Shown here: positions 1 to 13,000 of the stretch, in pieces
How the letters are laid out: every line of letters begins with the position of its first letter
Position numbering within the stretch: the first letter of the stretch is position 1
The notes under the pieces: generated by a model
The model's database searches: none
Told to the model about the DNA's origin: nothing
The model's input: only the letters and a program-made list of their open reading frames with translations
NCBI GenBank assembly: GCA_025349905.2
Contig: MU624806.1
Span: 1 to 23,009, forward strand
Direction of reading: 5' to 3'
Source: Blastocladiella britannica
Lineage: Eukaryota > Blastocladiomycota > Blastocladiomycetes > Blastocladiales > Blastocladiaceae
Length of the DNA stretch: 23,009 nucleotides
Program-made: the position numbers and the translations under genes

Positions 1-32
1 GCAACTGACAAGAAAAAAAAATTCATACGTAG
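1..32 (+). other. 3' end of an intron (left edge)
   Basis: The first bases contain a possible branch site (AACTGAC), then nine A's, then an acceptor ending CGTAG at 32. This resembles the 3' ends of other introns in the window. Splicing here opens a plus-strand frame that runs from 33 without a stop to 190. The donor and earlier exons lie outside the window. Confidence 0.5.
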
Positions 33-379
33 ATACGATTCGCTGTATCATGCGATGAAGTGCGAAAAGGTGCTCCCGTTCACACCGAGGCGCTCCCACG
101 GCAAGATGGAGGCTTGGGAACTGTTCCGGCTTGCCAAAGCGAAGCTCGCCGCCCTCCCTCCAGCGGATCGATGGGTTGTTGCCATTCCAGTTTAACCTCG
201 ACGACGCAGCTGAGCTCGAGAAGGCCCTGGTCCCGCTTTGCGAGACGTGTGCTGTCCTTGCTGCACAGCAGGAGGCACGTAGATCGGGCGCGTCGAGCTC
301 GTCAGCAGTTGGATTGGGGAAGTCAACGTGGTCGGGGGTATTGGATCGGTCGTGGAATGACAGCTCGGAATTCCGGTAG
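33..379 (+). CDS. C-terminal exon of an unrecognised gene, frame disturbed near 190
   Basis: The frame through the ATG at 55 encodes a plausible protein segment (MKCEKVLPFTPRRSHG, then a Lys/Ala/Leu-rich helix, then DRWVVAIPV) and meets TAA at 191-193. A second protein-like stretch (NLDDAAELEKALVPL and onward) is open in the next frame to a TAG at 377-379. Shifting by one base at GTT-TAA would join the two into one helical C-terminus. Three readings are possible: a base error or allelic indel, a +1 ribosomal frameshift, or a true stop at 191 followed by a chance open frame. The window starts inside the gene, so the N-terminus is missing. I do not recognise the family. The gene is convergent with the bL31m gene. 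Confidence 0.45.
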
Positions 380-606
380 CATGATCGGACTGAGATAATG
401 CTCGTGGAATTCCAGCAAGAAAAAGCAACGAGAAAAACAGCTTGGTTTGGTGCAGGCAGCAAAAACAAGGACTGACGAATTCCATTGGCGATAAAACGGA
501 CGTTTTGTTCTGCATCGAAACTGTTCAGCGCGCAGCCGTGTAGTCTCAAATAAACAACGACCACGCACCGAGGACGAAGGAAAAAAAATACGAGTATATA
601 TTCAAG
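380..606. other. Convergent 3' intergenic region
   Basis: This region lies between the left-edge gene (+) and the bL31m gene (-). It is less GC-rich than its neighbours. It holds an AATAAA hexamer at 549-554 in the plus orientation and an A8 run near 581. The short open frames on either strand look like chance. I see no RNA gene or mobile element. Confidence 0.5.
549..554 (+). terminator. Possible polyadenylation signal
   Basis: AATAAA lies 170 nt beyond the TAG at 379 and 53 nt before the stop of the convergent gene. It is the only canonical hexamer I noticed in this gap. Its use is inferred. Confidence 0.35.
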
Positions 607-945
607 CTACTTGTCCTTCTTGCTGACGGGCGCCTTGCGTGCCAACCCGGCCACCAGTCCTGCCAAGCCCGCAGAAGCGGACGAGGAGGAGGCGACGGCG
701 TCTGGTGCGGACCACGCGTCGTTGGAAGCCATGCCAAACTTTTCGTTGAAGCGCTTGAGCCGGCCCGAGTCGTCGTCGACCTGGTCGGTCCCGGACGCGG
801 ACCACAGTGGGTTGTTGTACGAGTCTCGCGTCAGCTTGAGGTAGGGGCGCGGCGAGATGGTGCGCAGGGCGATGGTAGCGCCGGACGTGAGCTCGACCGT
901 CATGGTGTTGAGGCGCGGGACAACGCGACGTGCGGGGCCGGACAT
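607..945 (-). CDS. MRPL36: Mitochondrial large-subunit ribosomal protein bL31m (yeast L36 type)
   Basis: This 112-residue protein is a structural component of the mitochondrial 54S subunit. The core reads MTVELTSGATIALRTISP, then LKLTRDSYNNPLWSAS, then DDDSGRLKRFNEKFG. It matches my memory of the fungal bL31m pattern: a MELSDG-like strand, the RNNPLW box, and a Ser-Gly-x-Leu-x-Arg-Phe segment. The lysine-rich end (KKDK) is also typical. The chosen start at 945 gives a short Arg-rich leader (MSGPARR). An in-frame ATG at 996 would add a basic, Ile-rich stretch that could serve as a longer targeting sequence. The symbol follows yeast; human MRPL36 is a different protein (bL36m). The gene begins only 60 bp after the dynein stop on the same strand, so its promoter must overlap the end of the dynein gene. 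No intron is seen. Confidence 0.82.
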   Translation of the reverse strand: MSGPARRVVPRLNTMTVELTSGATIALRTISPRPYLKLTRDSYNNPLWSASGTDQVDDDSGRLKRFNEKFGMASNDAWSAPDAVASSSSASAGLAGLVAGLARKAPVSKKDK

Positions 946-1005
946 GATTATGATTATTTTTTGATATTTTTTCAAAAGGCCAATAGCATTCACCAAAAAG
1001 ATCCT

Positions 1006-4000
1006 TCACATGGCCAGCATGGCCGCGCCGTTCTGCAAGAGCACCTTGGGATCAACGCGCGTGGGCAACGGAACGCTAAAGAGCATGGCGGTGCGGTCCT
1101 CGTGCAAATAGACCGGGACCGACGCCTCCACGGTGCCAGCGGCGGCCGGGGCGGTGACCGTGACCGCGTCCGGCTTGATCCAGCGCAGCGCAGCTGCGTC
1201 GAGCACGGACGGCAGGCCGCGTGACGGCGTCACCACGTGGCCGTCCCACGCCGACGCCTCCAGGCGCAAACCGAGCAGCGTCACTGCCTCCTGGTCGGCG
1301 CGAATACCCGCGGGACCCGCCAGCTCCAGGTCGAGCTCCAGCTCCTCGAGCGACCAGCCGTGCTGCTGGGCCGCGGCCTGGCGGGTCGCGGTGATGAACG
1401 CCTCGGGCATGAACAGGCCACCGAGCCACACGCGCACGTTCGCGCCCATGAACGAGTTGGACGCCGCTAGCGCATTGAGCTGCTCCAGGCGCTTGACCAG
1501 ATCGTCCAGCCACGTGCGCACGCCCCAGGCACGGGGCACCTTGTACGCGAGCCACTCGGTCGGGATCGTGCCCTTGGTGAGCGACTGCATGAGCGACCGC
1601 AAGTGGTTGGTTTGCTTCATGGTGCCCTCGCACACGGCGCGGAGGCTGGCCAGATCGCCCGACAGCTTGCCCAGCAGCCGCGACGCCATGGCGTGCTCGC
1701 GCTTAAAGAACCGCGCCAGTGGATCGCCCGCGCTGTTGGCCTCGGCAAACGGCGCCAGCTTGGTGGGCAGCAGCGCCGACCACTCCACGACCGACGCGTG
1801 CAGCGCCTTCATCCACGCGGGCGCCGCCGCCGTCGCGCCGCTCGCTGCCGACACCGCCGCTGCGGCCGCGGTCGCCGACGCATCCTCGTCGTCATCGGCA
1901 TCGTCCTCGAGACTGCGCATCTTTTGAATCTGAGCCAGCAGCTTGGTGCCATGATGGGCCAAAATGACCTTCTCGGCGTTCTCGGGGAGACCCAGCCAGC
2001 TCGGCGGCTCGCGCTCGGGCAGCCGCTGCGCCCACTCCACAAAGTGCTCCATGCGTGTTCCCTCAGGGACCGCCAAATGGCCGGGCACAAGCTCAAAGTT
2101 GTTCTCGTACGCGGCCGGGACCAGCAGCTGGTCCGTGAACGAGTCGAGCACGTACTGGTCAAACTCCACGTCAATCTTGCCGCCGTACACCGACTCCTTG
2201 ACCAGGGTCCGAATCGCCGTCCACGGAATCTTGTTGGGGGCCAGGTTCGAGCGCCCGCCCGCCGCCTTCTCGCACCACTCGTCAATCGTCAGCAACGCGC
2301 ACTCCATGTCGGCGTCGTTGAACTCGTACATCTTGGACCACCCCAGGGGCACGTAGCGCAGGCGCTCCTGCAGCACCGCGTGCAGCCAGCTGACCAAAAA
2401 GTACAGGCGCGTCTTCTCGGCCGGGCCGCGCGAGAGCGCCGACATGGACTTGACCGTGTTGAGCGACTCGAGCAGGTTGGCCTTGACACCAGGCGGCGCC
2501 TCAAACATGAAGATGCGCGACTGCCGCAAAAGGTTGACGGGGACGCGCGGGTTGGTCTCCATCGTCAAAAAGAGGCGGAAGTTGCCATGCGGGCGGAGCG
2601 AGTGCAGCCGCTTCTCGAGCTGCGACAGCCACTGCGGCGCCAAGTGCACGTTCTTGAGCAGCACCCACCCACCGCGCTGGACCGCGTCCGAAATGGCCTT
2701 TTCGGCCAGGCCGTAGCCCTCAGAACTGCCCATGGCGACCGACCGCAGCGCTGTGCCCACCTCCTGCGCCAAATTCTCGACACGATTACTCGCATCCAGG
2801 CCGGGCGGCGCCACGAAGGCCACCGGCGACAGCGTGTGCACCTCGTCGTGCACGACCTTGGCCATCTGCAACTCGTACGCCAGCGGGAACTGGCCGATAA
2901 ATATGCCGTTGATGAGCTTCTCGACCGCGCTCGGGACGAGATCGGGGCGGAACACCTTGGCCACGATGGCCCGGTTGATGTGCCCAATCACGTCGTCCTT
3001 GCTCGGCGCCCAGCACTCGGGAATGGCCTGCGACTGGAACCCAAGGAACGCCATCCACTCCTCGCGGTTCGAGTTGATGTGGTGGGCCAGCGTCGACCGG
3101 AACGAGTCGAGGCGCGCGAGCTGCGCGACGCGGGCCTGGACTTCGCCACTGCCGAGGTCGCCCGACTTGAGCGCGGGAGCAATGCCCGCCACGAGGTACT
3201 CGAGCTCGGCGCTCGTGACGAGGTGGCGCGATTCGATGCTGAGGAAGATCTGCGCCAGGATCGTGGCAAACATGACGTGGTCGTCGTGCACCAGCGCCCG
3301 GCTCACACGGCGGAACGACTCGCGGAAGAGCTCCAGCGTCAGCAGGTCTAGGCGAGACGTGTGGTCGCGCACGCTCGCGAGCTTGCTCGATTTGAGCACA
3401 AACGAAAACACATCCGTGAAAAAGTCGAGCGAGAACTGGTAAAAGTGGTTGACGTGCGAGAGCTGCTCCATGGCAAAGAAGATGTTGGCGCACGCGTGCG
3501 CAAACGGCGAGTACACGGCCGTGACCGCGTCAATCTCTTGCATGACCGTGTCCGTCTCGAGCATCTTTTGCTGCACCTCGCGCGCCTCCTTCTTGAGAAT
3601 CTCGAGTGTCTCAATAACATGGTCGTCGTCGAGAATGTTGCCCTTGGAGTCGTTGAGCGCCTGCAGCAGACTCTTTTCGAGTTGGCGGAGGCGGTGGTTG
3701 AACTCGCCCTGCAGCTTAAGCAGGTCCGTGCGCTTCGAGTCAACGTCCGGCCGCTCTTGCGAGAGCACCTTGTTGAGGCACTGGGTCTGCAGCGAGCTCT
3801 TGGTGACGGTAAAGTTGACGAAAGTCACACGCGAGCAAATGTCGGGCGAAAAGTTGACGGTCGGGTCCCGCGTGGCCAAAAAGAGCGTGAACGACGGCGA
3901 AAAGTCAATGTCTTGCGAGCCGAGGCGGATCAAAACGCGACCGCCCGTGCGACGGAGCTCGCGGTTGAGGACGGGGTTCAGGATCGGGTCGAGGTTCTCA

Positions 4001-7000
4001 ACGTCCTGGATGAGAATCGGATTACCGAAACGAAGCGCCGACTCGAGGTTCTTGAGGAACGAGTCGTCCAAGAACGACGTGACGACAATCTTGCGGTCCT
4101 TGAACTCGTTGGCAATGAACGCGGTCGCTTGGCCACTTGGGTCAATGATGAGCGGGTAGCGGTTGTGGCGCTGCACCATGATGGCGTTCTCAATGCAGAG
4201 GTCGTCCGTGGGCAGTGCGTTGGCATGCCAGTTGAGGCGCTGGTCGGCGGTGCAGAGGTTCTCAATCAGCGCAAGATCTGACTTGAAGGCCACACCCGAG
4301 AGCTGCAGGTGCGAGCGCCATCCCGACCACAGGTTGTGGCGGTACTGCTGGTCAAAGTAGCCACCGTAAGCGAGGTAGGCCGCGGACATGAGCACGTCGC
4401 CCACGAGCGTCGTCATTTGCTGCTCAAAGGTCTGCGACGTTTCCTCCCAGCGCGTCTTTTCGCTGCTCAGGGACGCAATCAGCGACACGGACCGGTCCAC
4501 CTTGCTCTTGACGCGCTCCATCTCGGACTTGAGCGACTGCGTCTCGGAAATGAGTACCGCGTACTCTTCCGTGTAGCGCGCAATGCTCTCCTCCAGCTCG
4601 CCGAGCAGCTTCACCATCTCGTCGGCCTTTTCCTTGGTGCGGTGCGCCGAGGCCTCGAGGTCGTCCACCTCTTGGCGGAGCGGGCCAACACTGGTCAAAA
4701 TCTCCGAGTACGTCACCTGCGCCATGACCCACTGCACCAGCGGGCCGCACGCCTTGGACGCGCGGTTGACCGACTCGAACGAGTAGTTGGGGTTGCTCAG
4801 GAAATCGCGGTTGACGCGCTCGCGGAGGGCGGGCGTCATCATCACGTCCGTGTCGTAGTTGAGGATGGACGAGATAAAGTCGTCGCGGCGAATGGCGGCT
4901 TGGACGCTCTTCCACGAGTCGACGGGGAGCTTGAGCATCATGCACACCGATTCCATCGCCATCTTGACGGCCTCGGGCGGGTTGTTGAGGTTGCGCACCT
5001 CCACCAGCTGCTGCTTCTTGATACCCGAGACGGAGCGCTGGGCTTCAATCACCGCCGGCTCGGCGCGGGCGAGATCGACCATGACCACGGCGCGACGGGC
5101 CTCAATCTCGCGGTTCTGCTCCACCAGCGCCACCGACAGCTCCTGCGCAGCCTTCTTCTTTTGCTCGGCCTCTTGCTGCTCGGCCACCATGCGCTGCAGC
5201 TTGTCGTTGGCCAGCTTGTTCTTCTGCTCGAGCTCGAGCCGCTTGACGGCCAACGAGCCGCGAAGCTCCTCGACCTGCTTGACCGTGTCGTGCAGCTTGT
5301 CCAACCCGACGTTCAAGTGGCGCTGCTGCTCCTCGAGCTCCTCGCGCTTCTCGTTAAAGAGCTTGACGTACTGGTTGATAAAGTCGAGGTAGTGGCGCGG
5401 CGTGCAGTAGTTGTACTTGCCCTGCCGCTTGGCCAGCCGCTGGTTCATGACGTGCACCGACTGGTGGACGTGGACAAACGCGTTCAACACCGCGTCGCGG
5501 TACGTGAGCGGCAGCTGCAGGTCGCGCACCGTGATCGGAATCGAGTCGGGGGCCACAAAGTTGGGAATGTCCAGATCCAGCACATCGGTAAACTCCTTGC
5601 CGACCTGGAAGAACGCCTCGTCGTTCCAGTCGCCAAACCAGTCCAAGACGCAGCGGTTAAAGAGCGCGGGCGACGTGGCGGCGCGCGACGCAAGGCCGTT
5701 CTCGGGCGGGTTCATGGTAAACACCACATGCAGGTTCTTCATGACCTGGCGCGTAAACCACTTGTAGAGCTCTTCGGACGAGTCGAGCAGCATGCCCTCC
5801 TTGGCGGCCGCCTCCTTGCACTGGTTCATGAGGGCCGCGTACTCGTCGCCCTCAAAGAGACCGGGCACCTCGGCGTTGGCGAGCAGCGTGTTCATGCGCT
5901 CCAGGAAACCGCTGTCCAGGACGTTGCTCTCGTCCATGATGAAGCAAATCTTTTCGCCCTTGCAGCCAGAGCGGCGCAGGACGGTGCGCAGGTCCTCGTC
6001 AAAGTCCTCGCCCGTGTACTTGTTGTGGGCCTTGATTTGGAACACCGAGAATCCGTTCATCCACGCCACAAAGCGGGAGAGCGTGGTCTTGCCCGAGCCA
6101 GAGACACCAATCAGCAGCAAGTGGCCCTGCATCTGGCGGAAGACGCGGTCAATGCGCAGCACGTGCTCGAGGACGTGGTTGAAGAGCACCAGCGGGACGT
6201 CCAGCTCCTCTTCGTAAAACACGCGCAGGCGCGCCTTGACAAACTCGCGCAGCGACTCGCGCTCCACCGGCATGTAGTTCTTGGTCAGCCAGTTGGAGAA
6301 GAGGATCGGGCGCATCAGCGCGTCCGCGTTGAGCGACGGGAAGTACCGGAACGCAATCTCGTCCAGCTGCTGGTCAGTCCACAGCCGCTCCTCCTCCGTG
6401 ACCAGCCGGTCCTGGAAGAGACGCAGCGCCTCGTGCGCCCAAATGCGAAGCAAGCCTTCCACCGACAGCTCCTCGAGCGGGTGGATCGCCTCAAAGATGC
6501 CGCGGACCCACCGCGTCAGTTCACGCGGCGAGTACACGTAGTGGGCCTGAATGTCGGGCGTGAACCGCTGCTGGCTCTCCAGGTAAAAGTCCACCATGGC
6601 GTTGGTGAGCGCCTCGGCGTAGCCGCGCAGGTTGGGAATCACCTTGAGCAGCGCGCGCGAGAAGGTCGAGTAAATCTGGAACAGGGACGTGCGGCCAGGG
6701 TAGTCCACCATGACCAGGGGCGAGTGGCGCAGGAAACGGTGCGACAGGGGCACGCGGCCCGGATCCGTCGGCGGGTTGCACGCGCCCACAAACTGGATGC
6801 GCTCGAGTCGGATCCACTGCAAATCGGACGTGCGCCAGAAGCCATTGGCCTCAATCATTTGGCGGAGGAACGAAATGACCTTTTGGGTGCCATAGTTGTC
6901 GGTCGCAGGGAGGTTGATTTCATCGCAAAAGACAACCAGCCACTTGCCGAGGTTCTGCGGGCAGAGAACGAGACCCGATGGCGTCTTTTTGTACTCGCAG

Positions 7001-10000
7001 TACTGCTCGAGCGTCTTGAGCACGAGATCAGCGGTGGTCGCGGACGAGAAGTTGAGGCCAACCACCTCCATGTCGGGGAGCTTGCGCAGGGCGCTGAACA
7101 GGGTCATGGTCTTGCCCGAGCCAGGCGGGCCGCACAGAAGAACCGGCTTGTGCTCGCTGAGCCAGCTGTAAAGCACCTGCTCGTGGCGCACCGTGTCCAC
7201 CGTCGGCACAACCACATCGGCCTGGGACACATTGTGCGTCTCGATCTCGATCTGGGGCACGCGCGACGTCCAGTTGATCCAGTCGGCGCCTGGGAGCACC
7301 ACATCGTAGTCAATGACCGAGACGTCATTGCCAAGCGGCAGGTCGATGGTGGTGATGTCGCGGACAAAGTCGCTGAGCTTGGTGCGGAGGTCCAGTTTGG
7401 CGTCGCCCGAGAAGGACCAAACGACAGCCGACAGCAGCTTCTTGCTCATGTACGACTCGATGGCGTTGATAGACAGCGGGAAGTCCGTGTGCTGGGCATT
7501 GTACTCGAGCATGTTGCGGATCGCCTTGTTGATGAGCGAAAAGAGCGTGTTGAGTACGCGGCCCGTGGTGAAGTCCATAATGTGCTCAATCTCGGTGGCA
7601 GCATACACGAGCGCGCGCAGGACCAAGCCTCCCGTCTCCATGTAAGGGCCGAGGGTGGCGGCCACCGATCGCTGCAGCACCAGCACGTCCTCAGGGGGAA
7701 CCGACAGGGCAATCTCATCGCCCACTTCGAGCGCCTCGGCCGCCAGCGTGTTGAGGTAGTGGAGGCACATCATCTCGCTCGAGACCACCTCTTCCGAGTA
7801 CCACACCATACCGCAGCGCGAGACGGTGGCCAAGGTGGCGTACTTGAGCGTGTCCACCTCAAACAGAATGCGCACGTTGGGTGGCAGCGACAAACGCTCG
7901 CCGTTGGGCAGCGTCAGCAGCTTGTTGTCGTCCAGCACCGAGTTGAGGTTCTCGACCCACTCGGGGTCCACGTCGCCGTCAAAGATGATCCAGTGACGCT
8001 TGGTGCCCTCGCCGCGGACATTGTCGACAATCTTGCGCAAAATGTGGGTAAATAGGCCGTCGGTCCACTCGCGCGTCGTCGGGTCCAGTGTGCCGTACAA
8101 GTTGTCCTTGGGAATCGCCTTGGGGTCAATGACGTACGACACACCCTCCACGTCCTCGACACGGCCCAGCGCCTCCAGGAGCACCATCCAGTTGGTCGAC
8201 TTGCCCGAGCTGGACGGGCCAACCATCATTAAGCCGTGGTGGATGTGCTGGATCTGGTACAGCTGCAGAATCTTGGCCAGCCACGCGTCCGTGCACTCGA
8301 GGAACCGCTCCTTGCACACGGCGCGGATCGCCGCCTCCAGCTTGGCCAGGTCCACGGGCTTGTACTCGATGCCGGGGAACACGTCCTGCAGCAGCGACTT
8401 GAGCAGCGGCAGATCGTCAATGACCAGCTTGGGCATGACCGTTTCGCACACGGACTGGATGAGGATCTCTTGCTCCACGGTCGGGTCGCTGATGCTGTCC
8501 TGGACCTCCTGGGTGCCGCCAATGCGCAGGCGCTTGAGGTTGCCGGCGCTGATGAGCACGGACTTGAGCGCGCGGAGACCGAAATCGTAGTGCGACTGGT
8601 TGCTTAGCTGCTCTGAGCAGAGGTTGAAGAGCGGCACCACCTTGGTGGCGAGCGTTTCGGCCGACTTGAAGCCCTGAGAGTACAGCATAACCTGAGCAAT
8701 GAGCTCGCGGTCGGGCTTGGTCATGGCCACCGAGCGGAACAGCTTTTTGAGGTTATCGGGCAAGTTGCTGCGGCCAGCGTAACCCGGGTTCATGGTGATA
8801 AAGATGCCCGTGTCGGCGTTGATGGGGACCTGGCGGCCAAGCAGCTCAATGTCGACCGGCGGCGTGCCAGCGACAATGGCGGTGGCGGGACCCACCTTGC
8901 GCAGCCCAAGCTGGATCGACTGCACCTGCTGCGAGACGGCAGAGAGAATGCGCTCTTCGAGGCGGTTGAACTCGTCAAAGCAGCCCCACGCGCCAACCAT
9001 GCAGAGGCCGACAAAGATGCGGCCCATGGCCTGGAAGTCAAAGTTTTCGTCGCAGCAAAACACGAGAACAAAGCGGCCGAGCGCCACCCCGAGCGCCTTG
9101 ACCGACTCGGTCTTGCCCGTGCCGGCGGGGCCAAATGGACTGCCGCCAAGACGGCCCTCGAGCGCTTGCGTCAGCGTCAGGAAGCAGCGGTCGGTGAGCG
9201 GCGTCTGCACCAGGCGGTCGGGGATGCCCAGGTACTCGTAGCCGTAGTAGAAAGTGGCGTTTGCCATCCGCACCTCGAGGCGCGTGAGCGGGTCCTTGCG
9301 GGACGCGTCCAGGTAGAACCGCATGTAGTACAGCCACTCGAAATCGGTCGCGCGCGTGATGCCGTTCTTGAGCATGGTGCGAATCACATCGCGCTGGTGC
9401 ACAAGCTCCGTGATCAAGTGCTCGCATTTCTTGCGTTGCATCAGGTCCAGATCCGAGAGGACCGCATCGGCCAGCACGTGCAGAATGATTTCGACCTGGC
9501 CTAGCGTGGGCGCCGGCGCCTGGTCGCGCACCAGCAGCGCCTCCACGGACTCGGTCCACGCGATCTGCGCTGCCAGCACAATGAGTTGGCTGGGGAATTT
9601 GGCCATCCACACAAGGAGCGCCTCGAGCGGGCTGGCAGTAATGGCGCCACTGGCGGGCGTGAAAATGCTGGCGAACTCGGCGTGGCACGCCTCGAGCGTG
9701 AGCGCAAGCGAGACCTTCATCTCCTTCTCGAGCGCGCTCAGCCACTCGTTGATGCGACGCTCTTTGATGGTGACGGCGGTGTGGAACGGCACCAGCTCGC
9801 CCTCCTTGGAGCGAATGCCCGTAATCTGGCCCTCGTCGTTGGTGGTCACGGACGAAATGCCGGCAAACATCTTTTTAAAGTGCTTTTGGACGCGATCCAC
9901 GTCCTTGGCATTGCCAATGATCTCGAGCAGATCCTCGTCACCCACAAAGTAGAAGCGCGGGAAGGCGTTGCGCTCGCGCTCGAGGTACTCGCCCAGCGCC

Positions 10001-13000
10001 TTTTGGATCTTGGTGAGCAAGTCGGCCAGGCGCTCCATCGACTTTTGGATGCCCTGGATGTTGAGCACGTCCAGAACGTACGGCGACTTGTAGACCTTTT
10101 TCATGACGGCCATAAACTCGGTGTTGATGTTTTGGAAGCGCGTCGTCTCCACAGGGAGGAGGTGCTTGATGTCGGCCGAGCCCGTGAACACGCCCTCTAG
10201 GTACACCCACTGGCGCTGCACGTCGATCCACACGTCAAACAGGAGCTGCACGCGGTTGAGCTTGTCCTCCCACGAGCCCGCCTCCTCCTCGAACGCGCGG
10301 TAGTATGGCGACATGCGCATGGCCTGCAGCGAGTTGAGGTGCTCGGAGCACACCGAGAACAAATCGTCCCAGCCCTTGACCAGCCGGCATTTGTTTTGGT
10401 AGTTGACGAGCTCGAGCGTGTAGTTGGTCCATGTCTCCTTGACCTGGCGCAGGTACTCTTCGAGCGCCATCTCGCCCTGGGCAGCGGTAATGACCGCGCG
10501 GATCGTCTGCTCGTTGCGGCGCAGATCGAGCGCCCACACGTGGCCCAGCGTCAGGTCCGACAGGAGCAGGTGCACGTCCAGCTGCTTGAGGAGCTGCTTC
10601 CAGTGGCGCTCGCGCAGCGCCTCCGACTTCAATTCCGAGACCAGCGCGTTCATGCGTACCAGGTTGCGCAACATCTCCTGCATGTACTCGAACGCTGCGT
10701 ACTGCCGCATCTTGGCGGGCATTTCCTTGGTTTGCGCCACGAGCGCGTCGAGCTGCTGGCGCACCTTGCGCGCCGCGACATTGATCCACGTCGTCTCGCG
10801 CAACTCGCTGAGCTCGGCCCACACCTGGCTGAGTGCCGACCAGACCGACTTGAGATCGCCAAGCTCCTCCATGGCCGTGTCGACCGCCATGGTGTCGCGC
10901 CCATTGTCCACCAGGCCCAGCGCCTCCTTGGCCTTGGCGAGCTGTTGCACCTCGTCGCGGACGCGGCCCAGCTTGCCCTCGTAAATGGAGATGGTGTTGA
11001 GAGCGCTGTCGACAGGGATCTCGCCCTGCACGGGCTTGGACTTGTCCCACTCGGCCAGCAGCGCCGTCGTCTTGGACTGGACCGTCTTGTCCTGTTGCAC
11101 GACCTTGAGCTGGAGGCCCGAGACCTGCTCCTGGATCGAGTTGTCCTTGCGCAGGAGAATCTCGTTGAACGCGGACCACTCGCCGTCCACTTGCTCGACA
11201 TAGATCCAGTCGGCTGGGAACACGTAGCGCTGGCGCTCGAGCACCTTTTGGCCGTTGCGGAAGGACTCGACATCCTGGGACCACGCCGGGAGCTTGCGTT
11301 TAAGGTCCTGCAAAAAGATGATAAATGCGACCGTGTCACCCGTGGTGGCCATGTCGATCGAGAACGCCTCGAGGTCGGAACGAGACTTGGAGATGGCGCC
11401 GTGGAAGTCGCGCATGGACTGCGACAGCTTGGCGCCGTACTTTGCCAGGATCTCGCGCTGCCACTGGTCATACTTGGCATTGACCTTGGCCTGCACTTGC
11501 TCAAAGTCAATGACGATGGGCCCAAACGCCTTGGCCGTCTCGGACACGTCAAAAGTGCCGCGGGCGCGCTTGACCTCCAGGAGGATGCTCTGCCACTTGA
11601 CGAGATCATCGCCCAGCGCGTCGTATACGGCCGACGTCTCCAGGTCCCACAGCGACTGGTACTGGAGCCACACAGACACGTACTTTTCCGCCTGGCGCAC
11701 CTTGGCCTCGAGCACCGCGTACACGGAACGTAGCGCCGACTCGGGCAGGCGCTCCAGCAGGGTCTGGTAGGTTGGGCGTTCGGCTTGGCGCATCGAGAGC
11801 TGGTAGTGTGTGGCCTGGACGCGCGCTTGGTTGCAAATGACCGCCATCCATTCCTGGAGGCGCGTGTACCAAGAAGCGCGCGCGTGCTCGATCGGCGGGT
11901 CGAGGAACATGACTTGGTTGCGGATCGTCACCTCGTGCACGAGGGGCTCCAAAACCAGCCCAACATCGTCAGCGCTGTTGTTCTTGTTGATTGGGTCGCC
12001 GTTGGCCGCCTGGGCCGCCATCTCGCCCATGAGCGCGTGGAGGGTGGTGGCGTGCGACCCGCGAACAATGATGGAGGCGCGGTGGCGGCTCGTGGTGGTC
12101 AGGCCGGTACTCCACTCGCTGCGATCGCCATCAAACGCCTTGGCCCACTGCGTGATGGCCATGCTGAGGCGCTTGCCCAGGACCTGGTCCAGCTGCGCGT
12201 CGAGGTGCTCGACGTAGACTTGGAGGTTCGAGTAGCCGTCGAGGTTGAGCTTGTCCACGAGCGTCTGGACCTGGCCCAGCACCGCCTCGAACGCGGCCTG
12301 CGAGTAGGCGCAGGTCTCGAGCTCGCGGACCTTGAGCTGCACCTCGCCCATGACCTCGAGGACGTTGGCGACCTTGTCCTGGAAAATGGCCACGGTGTTG
12401 GCGAGCTCGCGCACATAGCCGACGTGCTTGGAGGCGTCCGCCCGCACGTCAATGGTGGCAAAGACCTCCCAGCGGTAGTGGATGCCGCGGGAAATGAGCG
12501 CCTGGACGTCGCGCTGGTAGACGGCAACGAGGGTGCCCACGTCCTTGGGCTGCGCGCGCAGGCGGTCAACCGTGAGCTGGTAGGTGCGCACAGTCTCCTG
12601 GAGCGACACGGCGAACGGGTAGACGCGCTTGGCCTCCTTGGCAATGTTGGCGACCGTGGACGGTACCGAGTAGCCCAGCCAGGCCATGTTGCGCACCTCC
12701 TTGAAGAGTGTGATGATTTGCTGGTCAAAGGACACGGTGATCTGCAGCGCGTTGGTGGACCCGCGCATGCGCACCACGTCAAAGATGCGGCCCGTCACCT
12801 TGAGGTCGCGCTGCATCATTTCCTGGACCCACTGCTCGTAGATGGCGCGGGTGTCGAGCTTTTTGCGGAACGCGATCGAGTCCTGGGCCAGCTTGGCGCC
12901 GTCAGCGTAGTTTTCCCAGCCGCGGCCGAGCACATCCTCAACGTGGCGCATGTACATGTCGAGCTGGCGCTCGAGCTGGCGCGCCCACGTGATGGCGCCG

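Noticed and set aside
177..192. A 16-nt GT-AG intron (GTTGTTGCCATTCCAG) that would explain the left-edge frame break
   Set aside because: It is far below the smallest introns seen here (about 48-52 nt) and leaves no room for a branch site.
1603..3351. A 582-codon plus-strand open frame opposite the dynein C-terminal part
   Set aside because: It has the same GC-driven antisense origin, with an Arg/His/Gln-rich sequence and no recognisable domain. The same holds for 11785-13233.
4309..8055. A 1248-codon open frame on the plus strand inside the dynein gene
   Set aside because: It is antisense to strongly conserved dynein coding sequence (AAA2 to AAA5). GC-rich third positions keep opposite frames open, and its composition (Val/Leu/Arg/His-rich, no domains) is that of a shadow frame.
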